Origin: Hellea sp.
GTDB taxonomy: Bacteria > Pseudomonadota > Alphaproteobacteria > Caulobacterales > Maricaulaceae
Direction of reading: 5' to 3'
DNA: 40,783 bases
Assembly: GCA_020629195.1 (NCBI GenBank)
Contig: JAHDDT010000004.1
Span: 1 to 40,783, forward strand
The notes beneath the pieces are model-generated. The model did no database searches, was not told the DNA's origin, and saw only the letters and a program-made list of their open reading frames with translations. A program made the position numbers and the translations under genes. Every line of letters begins with the position of its first letter. The stretch's first letter is position 1. Positions 34,466-40,783 of this stretch are shown here, in pieces.

Positions 34466-35080
34466 TTAAGCTGCAGCGGTTTCTTCGCTATTATCGTTTT
34501 CTTCTGCCTCTTTTGCAGCTTTAGCGGCTTGGCGCGTCCGCGCTTTTGTCAAAGTTTCAAGAACTTCTTCAAGAGCTGCACCACGGTCAATTTTTTTGAT
34601 CGCCGCCACTTCGCGCACCATGCGATCAGTTGCACGCTCATATAATTGGCGCTCTGAATAGCTTTGTTCGGGTTGTGCATCTGTACGGTGAAGGTCTCTA
34701 ACAACTTCTGAGACAAGTATCAGGTCGCCAGAGTTGATTTTGGCTTCATATTCCTGCGCGCGTCGGCTCCACATCGTACGCTTTATGCGCGCACGGCCCT
34801 TGAGTGTTGTGAATGAATCTTTGAGGATAAGCTCATTGGAAAGAGCCCGCATGCCTGACGTGGCGGCCTTATCTGTTGGGACGCGCAATGTCATTTTATC
34901 TTGCTCGAAGTGAACGACATAAGTTTCAATATCAAAACCTGCAATAACGTCTTGCTCTATGCCTGTGACTTTACCCACACCATGGGCTGGATAAACGATA
35001 TGCTGTCCTGCTTTAAAAAGTTTCTTTTTGGATGCCGTTTTTTTCGCTGTCTTTTTGGCAGCTGATTTCTTTGTCGCCAT
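34466..35080 (-). CDS. cdnL: CarD/CdnL family RNA polymerase-binding regulator
   Basis: A 204-residue regulator that stabilises open promoter complexes, notably at rRNA and biosynthesis promoters. A lysine/alanine-rich N-terminal extension (residues 1-20) is followed by the RNAP-interacting Tudor-like domain (about 21-80: FKAGQHIVYPAHGVGKVTGIE, MTLRVPTDKA). A helical DNA-binding domain follows (about 85-180) with TMWSRRAQEYEAKINSGD. The protein ends in three alanines. In Caulobacter CdnL a terminal Ala-Ala is reported to make the protein a ClpXP substrate. A strong terminator follows the gene. It lies downstream of fdxA, a conserved alphaproteobacterial neighbourhood. Confidence 0.95.
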   Translation of the reverse strand: MATKKSAAKKTAKKTASKKKLFKAGQHIVYPAHGVGKVTGIEQDVIAGFDIETYVVHFEQDKMTLRVPTDKAATSGMRALSNELILKDSFTTLKGRARIKRTMWSRRAQEYEAKINSGDLILVSEVVRDLHRTDAQPEQSYSERQLYERATDRMVREVAAIKKIDRGAALEEVLETLTKARTRQAAKAAKEAEENDNSEETAAA

Positions 35081-35137
35081 GTCTGGAAATATCCTTTGAT
35101 CTTTGATCCCACAAACAGGATGCCTTTAGAATAACAA

Positions 35138-35166
35138 AACGACGCGGCTTTTGAGGTCGCATCGTT
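35138..35166 (-). terminator. Hairpin between fdxA and carD
   Basis: Read leftward, AACGATGCGAC pairs with GCCGCGTCGTT (11 bp with two G-U pairs on RNA) around a 7-base loop, followed by TTGTTATTC. It can be the fdxA terminator or a hairpin in the carD 5' leader, depending on where carD transcription begins; an AT-rich promoter-like stretch lies just upstream (about 35172-35195). Confidence 0.55.
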
Positions 35167-35248
35167 CTTAATTACGTATAATATATCACAAAAAACGATA
35201 GATTGCGAGTCTGCGGGAATTTTATTTCAGTTGTCCTTCAATTAAGGC

Positions 35249-35593
35249 TTATTCATCGCCTGTACCTGGTTTTTCACTGAAATATTTTTCAAATTTACCT
35301 GTCTCGGACTCGAACTTCTCGCGGTCTTCTGGTGGGTCTTTTTTAATTGTGATGACGGGCCAAAGTTCTGCATATTTTGAATTAATCGCGAGCCATTTTC
35401 CGTCTGGGTCGTCTTCTGTGTCGGGAACAATAGCGTCAACAGGACATTCCGGCTCACAAACGCCGCAATCAATGCATTCGTCAGGATGAATCACGAGCAT
35501 ATTTTCCCCCTCATAAAAGCAGTCCACCGGACAGACTTCTACGCAATCCATAAATTTACATTTTACGCATTCGTCTTTGACGATGTAAGTCAT
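35249..35593 (-). CDS. fdxA: 7Fe ferredoxin FdxA
   Basis: A 114-residue ferredoxin with one [3Fe-4S] and one [4Fe-4S] cluster. The N-terminal cysteines are C9, C12, C17 and C21 with an additional C25 ([18 protein letters not shown]), and the second set is C40, C43, C46 and C50 ([13 protein letters not shown]). The acidic C-terminal tail is typical of the family. The ATG at 35593 has AAGGA 8 bases upstream and begins with MTYIV, as in homologues, so a longer reading frame upstream is rejected. It is an electron carrier in the cytoplasm, 50 bases downstream of the S4 protein gene. Confidence 0.96.
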   Translation of the reverse strand: MTYIVKDECVKCKFMDCVEVCPVDCFYEGENMLVIHPDECIDCGVCEPECPVDAIVPDTEDDPDGKWLAINSKYAELWPVITIKKDPPEDREKFESETGKFEKYFSEKPGTGDE

Positions 35594-35643
35594 TTGGGCA
35601 TTCCTTATTTCAGATGGCGATGTGGCAATACAGGCGCAAATTG

Positions 35644-35964
35644 TCAAGCGGCGGAATGGTCACGATAAAGCGATTGGGCCTCTGGTGCAGGGCCGCGCCG
35701 CGTGCCCGCGCTGAGCATTTCAATCTGCATGAGAACCTTTCCGCGCATAAATGTCACCTCTTGGCCAGGCCTTATTTGTATGCCGGGTTTGCGAATGCGT
35801 TCTGTCTGGCCATTTCGCGTGAGCCTAATTTTACCGCCTAATATCATTTTAGTCGCGAGACTTCGTGTTTTAAATATTCGTGTGCGGTAGAGCCAGACAT
35901 CCAACCGACAGCCCTCATCGTGGGTCTCATTTAGAGTATTAACCGCGTGTTGGCGTCGTCCCAA
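35644..35964 (-). CDS. S4-domain RNA-binding protein (Hsp15-like)
   Basis: A 106-residue protein with one S4 domain (about residues 19-75: [23 protein letters not shown], then GKIRLTRNG). Hsp15 proteins bind the 50S subunit carrying stalled nascent chains; the alphaproteobacterial relatives are less studied. The only in-frame start is a TTG at 35964, one base after the helicase stop, with a weak AAGAAAG upstream, so translation probably relies on coupling to the helicase. The protein ends in Ala-Ala. Confidence 0.87.
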   Translation of the reverse strand: MGRRQHAVNTLNETHDEGCRLDVWLYRTRIFKTRSLATKMILGGKIRLTRNGQTERIRKPGIQIRPGQEVTFMRGKVLMQIEMLSAGTRRGPAPEAQSLYRDHSAA

Positions 35965-35965
35965 G

Positions 35966-38878
35966 TTAATCTTTCTTATTATCTTTTAACGCTGCAAGTG
36001 CAGCAAATGGAGAGTTTTCAGCTTTGCGTGCTGGTCTGACTTTGGGCGTATAATTTTGCTCTGAGGGTTTGCGTTTGCCTTTGAACTTGCCTTTGGTGCC
36101 TCCGCCTTGGCGTGCATTTTTATTACGGGGTTTAAATTGAGGCTTCTTGCGAGGCATATACCAAAACTCAGTATTGAGAACTTCAGCCGTTGTGCCGTCC
36201 TCTTGTTCTGCGCGGTGATGATAAATATTAAGTTCTTTATCGCGTTTGCTTTGTTTTGGAGGAGATTTTTTCTCAGGGGCAGCAGCTTGTTTGTTCTCAT
36301 TTGCTTCTGTTATCTGCGCCGTTTCAGCCGCCGAGTTTTCGGTAATAACACTATCCGCGCTTGTTGAGATTGGCTTGGTTTTATCGTTATCGGCAACCGC
36401 AACGTCTATTATCTCTTTATCTGTTTTTTGCTCAGGCGCAGGCGGTAAATCCTCGATTTCAATGGTTTCCGACTGAAACCCTAAGGCTTTTAATACGCCC
36501 TGCATATCCTCATAACCGCACCCCATAATAGCAAGCATTTCCTGCATAATTTGAAATTTCTTCCCGCGGCCCAAAGCTTCATTCTGTTTCTGGGCTTGGC
36601 GAATTTGGTTGCCAAGACGATTGAGAATGTCAAAACGGGCAATGCGCGGTCCCACAGCTTTATAACCTGCCAGTGTCAAGGCTTGCTCAGAGAAGTTCTC
36701 GCTTGCCAAATCACCTTCATTAGGAATCGAGGTCACGCCTGCAAAAGGAATGAAAGGTTTACGATCACCACCCGCGCCATAAGCCGACAATATGCTCAAC
36801 ATGCGTGCGGCTTTGGGCTTTATAAGGTCACGAATATATATGTTATATTGCCCAAATTGAACATTGGCTTCACGTAATTGAGCGCGTGCCTTTTGATCCA
36901 GATCGCGGAGTGTCTTCCAATGGTCTTTACGTTCAACCGTTCCAAAGTTCTCATAGAGCGTGTAAGCAAAGCCTTTGGCTTCAGGTAAGCTTGTTTCGCG
37001 CGCTTGAATCTCTTGGAGTTCAAGCAAAGGCTTAAAATAATTGGCGGCTTCTGCACGTAAGTGATCGCGCATACGAGAAATCGCTAAATTTTTGAGCGTT
37101 TCATTTCCAAGTTCACCTCCGACAAGTTCGGCGTCGGGGTTCATTGGGGTGCCGCCGGCGCCGACTTTACCAACAATTTTACCTCCCCATAAAATTTCGC
37201 CGCGATCAGAAAGAGTGAAAATGCTATGGACACCGCCGCAAAGGCTCGTAAGACGGCGGTCAACTTCTGGTGCGACCGCTTTTTCAGCGGCGGATTGGAG
37301 AGCTTTGGCTTCGAGCTCTGAATGACTTTCAGAAGGCGTAAATTTCAGGCCTTCTAAATGTCCGATAATTTGGTCGTCCACCAGAACGTCACCATTGTCT
37401 TTTACAGTTGCATTCATATAGATCTCTGATCCTATGCCTTTTAAGAGCCTGTTTGTTCTGCGATCGACAAACCTAGCCATGAGCGCTTCGTGTAGCGCAT
37501 CCGATAGCCTGTCTTCAACCTCGCGTGCACGATTTACCCAATTATTTTCATGGCTCATCCAAGTGGCTTTATTGGCACAATAAGTCCATGTACGAATATT
37601 CGCGAGGCGTGATGACAGAATATCAACATCGCCTAATGTTTCATCCAAGCGCGTGATATGCTTTTCCATAAAACTATCAGGAATTTTTCCGCCATTGGCG
37701 TAAAGCAATCTGTAAACGTCTTGCAAAAGGCGCACATGGGCATCAATTGTCAAGTTTCTAAAGTCTGGAATTTGGCAGACATCCCAAAGCTGCTTGACTT
37801 GTGCAGGTACTTTTATCCCGTTCGATACCTCGTCTATAGCGACCATACGCTCTAGCGCGGCTTCATCATCTGCGCCTCTTATGCGGCGTAATCGCTTATG
37901 CGGCTTTGGGGCATGAAGACTTTCCGAAAGCGACTCAAGAGATTTAAAGTCTAAAACCGTATTGCGCCACTCGGCGGAATGCAGCGGCTCAAAATCGTGG
38001 TCTTCAATACGCTTGACCAAATCTTCATCCATGGGCAAGCAGTCTGCTGTCGTGCCGAAAGTCCCGTTATTACGAAAGCGTCCCGCTCGCCCTGCAATTT
38101 GTCCCGCTTCCATAGGGGTGAGGTATCGTCTGCGCCGTCCGTCATATTTGGAAAGACTCGCAAAGGCGACATGATCTGTATCTAGATTTAAGCCCATGCC
38201 CACCGCATCTGTTGCCACAAGGAAATCCACATCACCATTCTGAAACATCTCAGCTTGGGAATTACGGGTGCGCGGGGACAGTCCGCCCATCACAACCGCC
38301 GCGCCGCCGCGATAACGCCTGATAAGTTCAGCAATGGCATAAACCTCAGCCGTTGAAAAAGCGACCACGACAGAGCGTTTCGGCAAGCGTGTTAATTTTG
38401 TGGCTCCGGCAAAGGATAATTCAGAGAAACGTTCGCGATATTCAAAACGAATTTTAGGGAGGAGAGCTTTCAGAACGGGACGCGCTGTTTCCGCGCCGAG
38501 TAATAATGTTTCTTCTGTTCCGCGCGCATATAAGACGCGGTCGGTAAATATATGCCCGCGCTCGTGATTAGCCATAAGCTGCACTTCATCCACGGCCAAA
38601 AATGCAAAACGCTTTTCGACGGGCATGGCTTCGACGGTGCAAACATAATAGCGGGCATGAGGCGGTATGATTTTTTCTTCGCCCGTTATTAGAGCGCATT
38701 GCGCTGCGCCTTTTTTGGCAACAATACGGTCGTAAATCTCCCGGGCCAAAAGCCGTAGCGGCAATCCGATAACGCCCGACTGACGGCCCAGCATACGTTC
38801 AACCGCATAATGCGTCTTACCCGTATTGGTCGGGCCTAGGATCGCTGTTAATGTTGAAGGGTTTAAGGGGGAGGCCAT
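35966..38878 (-). CDS. SUV3-like DExH-box RNA helicase
   Basis: A 970-residue helicase of the Ski2/SUV3 group, widespread in alphaproteobacteria and ancestral to mitochondrial SUV3. Walker A is GPTNTGKT (15-22), Walker B is DEVQ (97-100), and motif VI is GQIAGRAGRF; a long C-terminal part follows. The last 120 residues or so are basic and low in complexity (KKPQFKPRNKNARQGGGTKG), a likely RNA-binding tail preceded by an acidic, alanine-rich linker (about 800-870). A role in RNA turnover is inferred from the family. It begins 24 bases after the DUF3108 gene, probably in one leftward operon ending with the S4 gene and fdxA. Confidence 0.93.
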   Translation of the reverse strand: MASPLNPSTLTAILGPTNTGKTHYAVERMLGRQSGVIGLPLRLLAREIYDRIVAKKGAAQCALITGEEKIIPPHARYYVCTVEAMPVEKRFAFLAVDEVQLMANHERGHIFTDRVLYARGTEETLLLGAETARPVLKALLPKIRFEYRERFSELSFAGATKLTRLPKRSVVVAFSTAEVYAIAELIRRYRGGAAVVMGGLSPRTRNSQAEMFQNGDVDFLVATDAVGMGLNLDTDHVAFASLSKYDGRRRRYLTPMEAGQIAGRAGRFRNNGTFGTTADCLPMDEDLVKRIEDHDFEPLHSAEWRNTVLDFKSLESLSESLHAPKPHKRLRRIRGADDEAALERMVAIDEVSNGIKVPAQVKQLWDVCQIPDFRNLTIDAHVRLLQDVYRLLYANGGKIPDSFMEKHITRLDETLGDVDILSSRLANIRTWTYCANKATWMSHENNWVNRAREVEDRLSDALHEALMARFVDRRTNRLLKGIGSEIYMNATVKDNGDVLVDDQIIGHLEGLKFTPSESHSELEAKALQSAAEKAVAPEVDRRLTSLCGGVHSIFTLSDRGEILWGGKIVGKVGAGGTPMNPDAELVGGELGNETLKNLAISRMRDHLRAEAANYFKPLLELQEIQARETSLPEAKGFAYTLYENFGTVERKDHWKTLRDLDQKARAQLREANVQFGQYNIYIRDLIKPKAARMLSILSAYGAGGDRKPFIPFAGVTSIPNEGDLASENFSEQALTLAGYKAVGPRIARFDILNRLGNQIRQAQKQNEALGRGKKFQIMQEMLAIMGCGYEDMQGVLKALGFQSETIEIEDLPPAPEQKTDKEIIDVAVADNDKTKPISTSADSVITENSAAETAQITEANENKQAAAPEKKSPPKQSKRDKELNIYHHRAEQEDGTTAEVLNTEFWYMPRKKPQFKPRNKNARQGGGTKGKFKGKRKPSEQNYTPKVRPARKAENSPFAALAALKDNKKD

Positions 38879-38901
38879 ACCCCCTTATCCGTGATTCCAA
38901 T

Positions 38902-39798
38902 TTAGTCCGCAATAACTTCGGCCACGCCGCCAGGCTTTTTAATGACCATTTCATCTAGCTTTATGACAGCCTTTATGGAGCTAATCTTATAGGTGAAGCG
39001 CACGGGCACATATAGGCCCAATTCAGGGAAGGCTTTCATATGCATCACAATCGGTGTTCCGCCTTCCTCAGCATCTGGCAAGTCTTCTGGATCAAATCCT
39101 GAGATAGGTTCATAATAGATGTGGCATTTAATCGTATCGACCTTGTCGCCTTCAAATTTAGCGCGATCTGCACCTTGGTTTTCCATCCGCAAATTATAAT
39201 GCTGTTTAGAATCAAAGACGCGTACGCCTCCAGAGCAGACAGGGCCGTCAATTTTTTGGCCGCGCATCATCATATTCAAAACAGCTGAAATTGTATCATC
39301 AGCGTTGTAACGTTCGGCTGGACTGGCCGCTGGAATGCCTTGGCTACCAATAGGCGGCTCAATGGCCACATGGATATAGCCGCGATTATTATTGTAATTC
39401 ATCTCAACGCGGCGGTTTTTTTTGTCCATATTTTGTTGGATATGAAAATCAGGCGTTAGGCCAGAGCGCGTGTAAGTCCCCGCGGTGACGGCCCAGATCT
39501 CCAGCTTTTTTAGGAGAGCGCCTAAGCCAGAAGTTTTGAGGTCAGAATATACGGCATAATCTCGCTCACCATACCAACCCGTATAATTTGCCGTGATCAT
39601 TTTAAACCCAAAGACATAGCCTTTGAGCTTAAAGTCAAATTCAGTAGCATCAGGACCCGCCGCGGGAACGGTGTAAGTCTTAGCCATAATGTTACCGTCA
39701 TTAAGCGCGGCCATATTCCGACTTTGATCGATAAAGGCGGCGCTGGCGGCTCCTGACATAGCGAGGCCGAGTGCGGCTGTGGTAAAAATGCGTTTCAT
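38902..39798 (-). CDS. DUF3108 family periplasmic protein
   Basis: A 298-residue protein with a signal peptide ending at SAASAAF (about residue 21). The rest is beta-rich and fits DUF3108: YVFGFKMITANYTGWYGERDYAVYSDLKTSGLGALL, then a long C-terminal strand region. The function of the family is unknown. The ATG at 39798 is chosen over a TTG two codons upstream because AGGA lies 8 bases before it. It is the first gene of the helicase operon and diverges from rpmB, an order conserved in many alphaproteobacteria. Confidence 0.85.
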   Translation of the reverse strand: MKRIFTTAALGLAMSGAASAAFIDQSRNMAALNDGNIMAKTYTVPAAGPDATEFDFKLKGYVFGFKMITANYTGWYGERDYAVYSDLKTSGLGALLKKLEIWAVTAGTYTRSGLTPDFHIQQNMDKKNRRVEMNYNNNRGYIHVAIEPPIGSQGIPAASPAERYNADDTISAVLNMMMRGQKIDGPVCSGGVRVFDSKQHYNLRMENQGADRAKFEGDKVDTIKCHIYYEPISGFDPEDLPDAEEGGTPIVMHMKAFPELGLYVPVRFTYKISSIKAVIKLDEMVIKKPGGVAEVIAD

Positions 39799-39937
39799 GT
39801 CCAAATCCTGTTCGGGCGTTTGTTAGCCTCCTTACCAAGACATAACTAGCGTTAAGCTGAATAAAACCCACGATTCACATGAAAAATTGGTTATATTCAT
39901 ATCCTGAGCTTAAGCATCAGTAACGCTGGAAAAAGGG

Positions 39938-39966
39938 TTGACGCGCGGCGATTCTCCCTCTAATTC
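39938..39966 (+). promoter_or_regulatory. Sigma-70 promoter of rpmB
   Basis: TTGACG (39938-39943), a 17-base spacer and TAATTC (39961-39966). The predicted start is near 39973, giving a leader of about 55 bases before the rpmB ATG. Confidence 0.8.
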
Positions 39967-39986
39967 GCCCCAACTGTCCTGAGCCC

Positions 39987-40005
39987 GCCCATGTGTGGGC
40001 CTTTT
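39987..40005 (+). promoter_or_regulatory. Hairpin followed by T-run in the rpmB leader
   Basis: GCCCA-TGTG-TGGGC forms a 5-bp stem followed by CTTTT, inside the predicted rpmB leader. It looks like a weak terminator or attenuator. It might serve r-protein feedback or simply give leader structure. Confidence 0.35.
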
Positions 40006-40027
40006 ATATTTAAACTAGGTGCGAAAA

Positions 40028-40330
40028 ATGTCACGTCGCTGCGATCTTCTCGATACAGGCCCAATGTCAGGCCACAATGTATCCCACGCCAAAAACAGAA
40101 CGAACCGTCGTTTTAACGTCAATCTGTGTAATGTAACGCTTCCGTCCGACACACTCGGCCAAAAGTTCAGAATGCGCATTTCAGCGGCAACCCTTCGCAC
40201 AGTCGATTTCAAAGGCGGACTTGACGGCTTCTTAATGGGCACAAAGAACCATAAGCTTACAGACAAAGCCAAGAAGATCAAAAAGCAGATCGTGAAAGCG
40301 AAAGCTGATTTGGAAGCTGCTAACGCTTAA
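40028..40330 (+). CDS. rpmB: 50S ribosomal protein L28
   Basis: A 100-residue large-subunit protein. The start MSRRCDLLDTGPMSGHNVSH and the NRTNRRFNVNL segment are diagnostic of alphaproteobacterial L28. The alphaproteobacterial C-terminal extension (GTKNHKLTDKAKKIKKQI) is present. The ATG at 40028 is preferred over a GTG three codons upstream. It has its own sigma-70 promoter and terminator, so it is probably monocistronic. Confidence 0.98.
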   Translation: MSRRCDLLDTGPMSGHNVSHAKNRTNRRFNVNLCNVTLPSDTLGQKFRMRISAATLRTVDFKGGLDGFLMGTKNHKLTDKAKKIKKQIVKAKADLEAANA

Positions 40331-40350
40331 AACTAGACATATTTTTGAAG

Positions 40351-40388
40351 AACCGCTCTGCGTTTGTAAACGCAAGGGCGGTTTTTTT
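40351..40388 (+). terminator. Rho-independent terminator of rpmB
   Basis: AACCGC (40351-40356) pairs with GCGGTT (40378-40383), and inside it GCGTTT pairs with AAACGC, separated by a small internal loop. Seven Ts follow (40382-40388). It sits 21 bases past the rpmB stop. Confidence 0.92.
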
Positions 40389-40524
40389 ATGCGGCGTTTT
40401 TATTGGTAAGGCACAGAATTTATTCAATTTCGCGAATTCCCGCATCTATCTTCAACGCTTTAGGTCATCCTGCGCACCTTTCAATGCTTTTGATGGAAAC
40501 AAAATCGCTGCGATGTTTATTAGG

Positions 40525-40593
40525 CTACAGCATCTTTTCTTTCCCCGATGCGACAAACTTCACGCCTGGGCCTCGTCCCAGGCTTTTTTTTTT
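40525..40593 (+). ncRNA. Probable small RNA with pyrimidine-rich loop
   Basis: A second strong terminator (GCCTGGG-CCTCGT-CCCAGGC, 40564-40583, then ten Ts) lies 175 bases after the rpmB terminator with no coding frame between, implying a separate rightward transcript. Just before it, GCATC (40530-40534) pairs with GATGC (40547-40551) around a 12-base loop TTTTCTTTCCCC, which could pair with purine-rich ribosome sites. A possible promoter is TTGATG with TGTTTA 18 bases on. The 5' end is a guess; it could start further upstream. No known sRNA family is recognised. Confidence 0.5.
40564..40593 (+). terminator. Rho-independent terminator of the probable small RNA
   Basis: A 7-bp GC-rich stem (GCCTGGG with CCCAGGC) with loop CCTCGT, followed directly by ten Ts. 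Confidence 0.92.
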
Positions 40594-40637
40594 AAATGTT
40601 TGCATCTTTAGGCCTTTAGTCGCCTAATCTTCTCGAA

Positions 40638-40653
40638 TTAACCCTTTGCTAAC
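40638..40653 (+). promoter_or_regulatory. CtrA-like box
   Basis: TTAA, seven bases (CCCTTTG), then CTAAC. One mismatch from the CtrA consensus TTAA-N7-TTAAC known from Caulobacter. It lies about 100 bases before the gene start at the right edge, where CtrA sites are often found. Confidence 0.4.
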
Positions 40654-40748
40654 CATGTTTCGCCCAAGCTTTGTCTAAGCGTTATGGGGATAACGTGAGA
40701 TATTGTCCTGGTGGCGCTGTCGTTAAATGCAACAGTACAAGGACATTT

Positions 40749-40783
40749 ATGCGCTGCACATATGGTAATCATGCTTTCAGGCC
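40749..40783 (+). CDS. Start of an unidentified gene cut by the window edge
   Basis: An ATG at 40749 preceded by AAGGA 6 bases upstream opens a frame that runs to the right edge (M R C T Y G N H A F R). An in-frame GTG at 40695 with GGGGA upstream is an alternative start. There is too little sequence to identify a family. A CtrA-like box lies upstream. Confidence 0.35.
   Translation, partial: MRCTYGNHAFR

Larger units (their letters stand above)
40331..40748. other. Gene-free stretch after rpmB
   Basis: No convincing protein gene is found in these 418 bases; the short open frames run through the hairpins. The stretch holds the rpmB terminator (40351-40388), a probable small RNA with its own terminator (to 40593), and a CtrA-like box (40638-40653) ahead of a gene start at the right edge. 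Confidence 0.6.

Noticed and set aside
1-40783. CRISPR arrays, tRNA or rRNA genes, insertion sequences
   Set aside because: No regularly spaced repeats, cloverleaf-type sequences, ribosomal RNA or transposase frames were seen on either strand.

Overview
The window is a stretch of chromosome from an alphaproteobacterium. The best guess is a low-GC (mid-40s percent by eye) member of the Maricaulales/Hyphomonadaceae-Caulobacterales group, of the Hellea or Litorimonas kind. The evidence is an SpmX-type polarity protein, a CdnL/CarD regulator next to fdxA, an S4 protein and a SUV3-like helicase, a divergent SH3/glycerate-dehydrogenase pair, a DUF1489 protein, a large TonB-dependent receptor, and many exported lipoproteins. 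No tRNA, rRNA, CRISPR array, insertion sequence or prophage was seen. Taxonomy rests on gene content, not on a search.

Layout. (1) 1-5482: a pirin with a Tat-like leader (cut by the left edge) diverges from an apparent operon of a DUF547 protein, a VTT/TVP38 membrane protein, a FAD disulfide oxidoreductase and an orphan histidine kinase. A perfect inverted repeat sits just before the first gene. (2) 5487-6374: folD, convergent. (3) 6578-11485: three exported proteins, namely a DUF1800 lipoprotein, a Tat-exported DUF1501 protein and an amidase-signature lipoprotein. (4) 11565-15946: part of a type II secretion system (GspC, GspD, GspN), a small lipoprotein, and a convergent, overlapping prepilin peptidase. 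(5) 16032-18732: MgtE magnesium channel and a DUF885 lipoprotein. (6) 18877-20196: spmX behind a near-consensus sigma-54 promoter. (7) 20283-22749: two tandem HxD...H oxygenase-like paralogues of identical length, then DUF1489. (8) 22811-26395: TonB-dependent receptor and divergent GNAT acetyltransferase with a palindrome-rich region between them. (9) 26444-28544: a DacC-like D,D-carboxypeptidase and panC. (10) 28651-32318: SH3 protein, divergent 2-hydroxyacid dehydrogenase, metallo-beta-lactamase-fold lipoprotein and a nuclease-fold protein. (11) 32301-39798: a leftward run of small lipoprotein, S41 peptidase, CarD/CdnL, FdxA, S4 protein, SUV3-like helicase and DUF3108. (12) 40028-40330: rpmB with its own sigma-70 promoter and terminator, then a 400-base gene-free stretch holding a probable small RNA and a CtrA-like box before a cut-off gene at the right edge.

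The most informative parts are spmX (catalytic triad changed from Glu-Asp-Thr to Glu-Leu-Val, a sigma-54 promoter and an upstream inverted repeat), the tandem oxygenase-like pair, the four-gene redox/membrane/sensor operon, and the probable sRNA after rpmB. Most of the rest is ordinary housekeeping.
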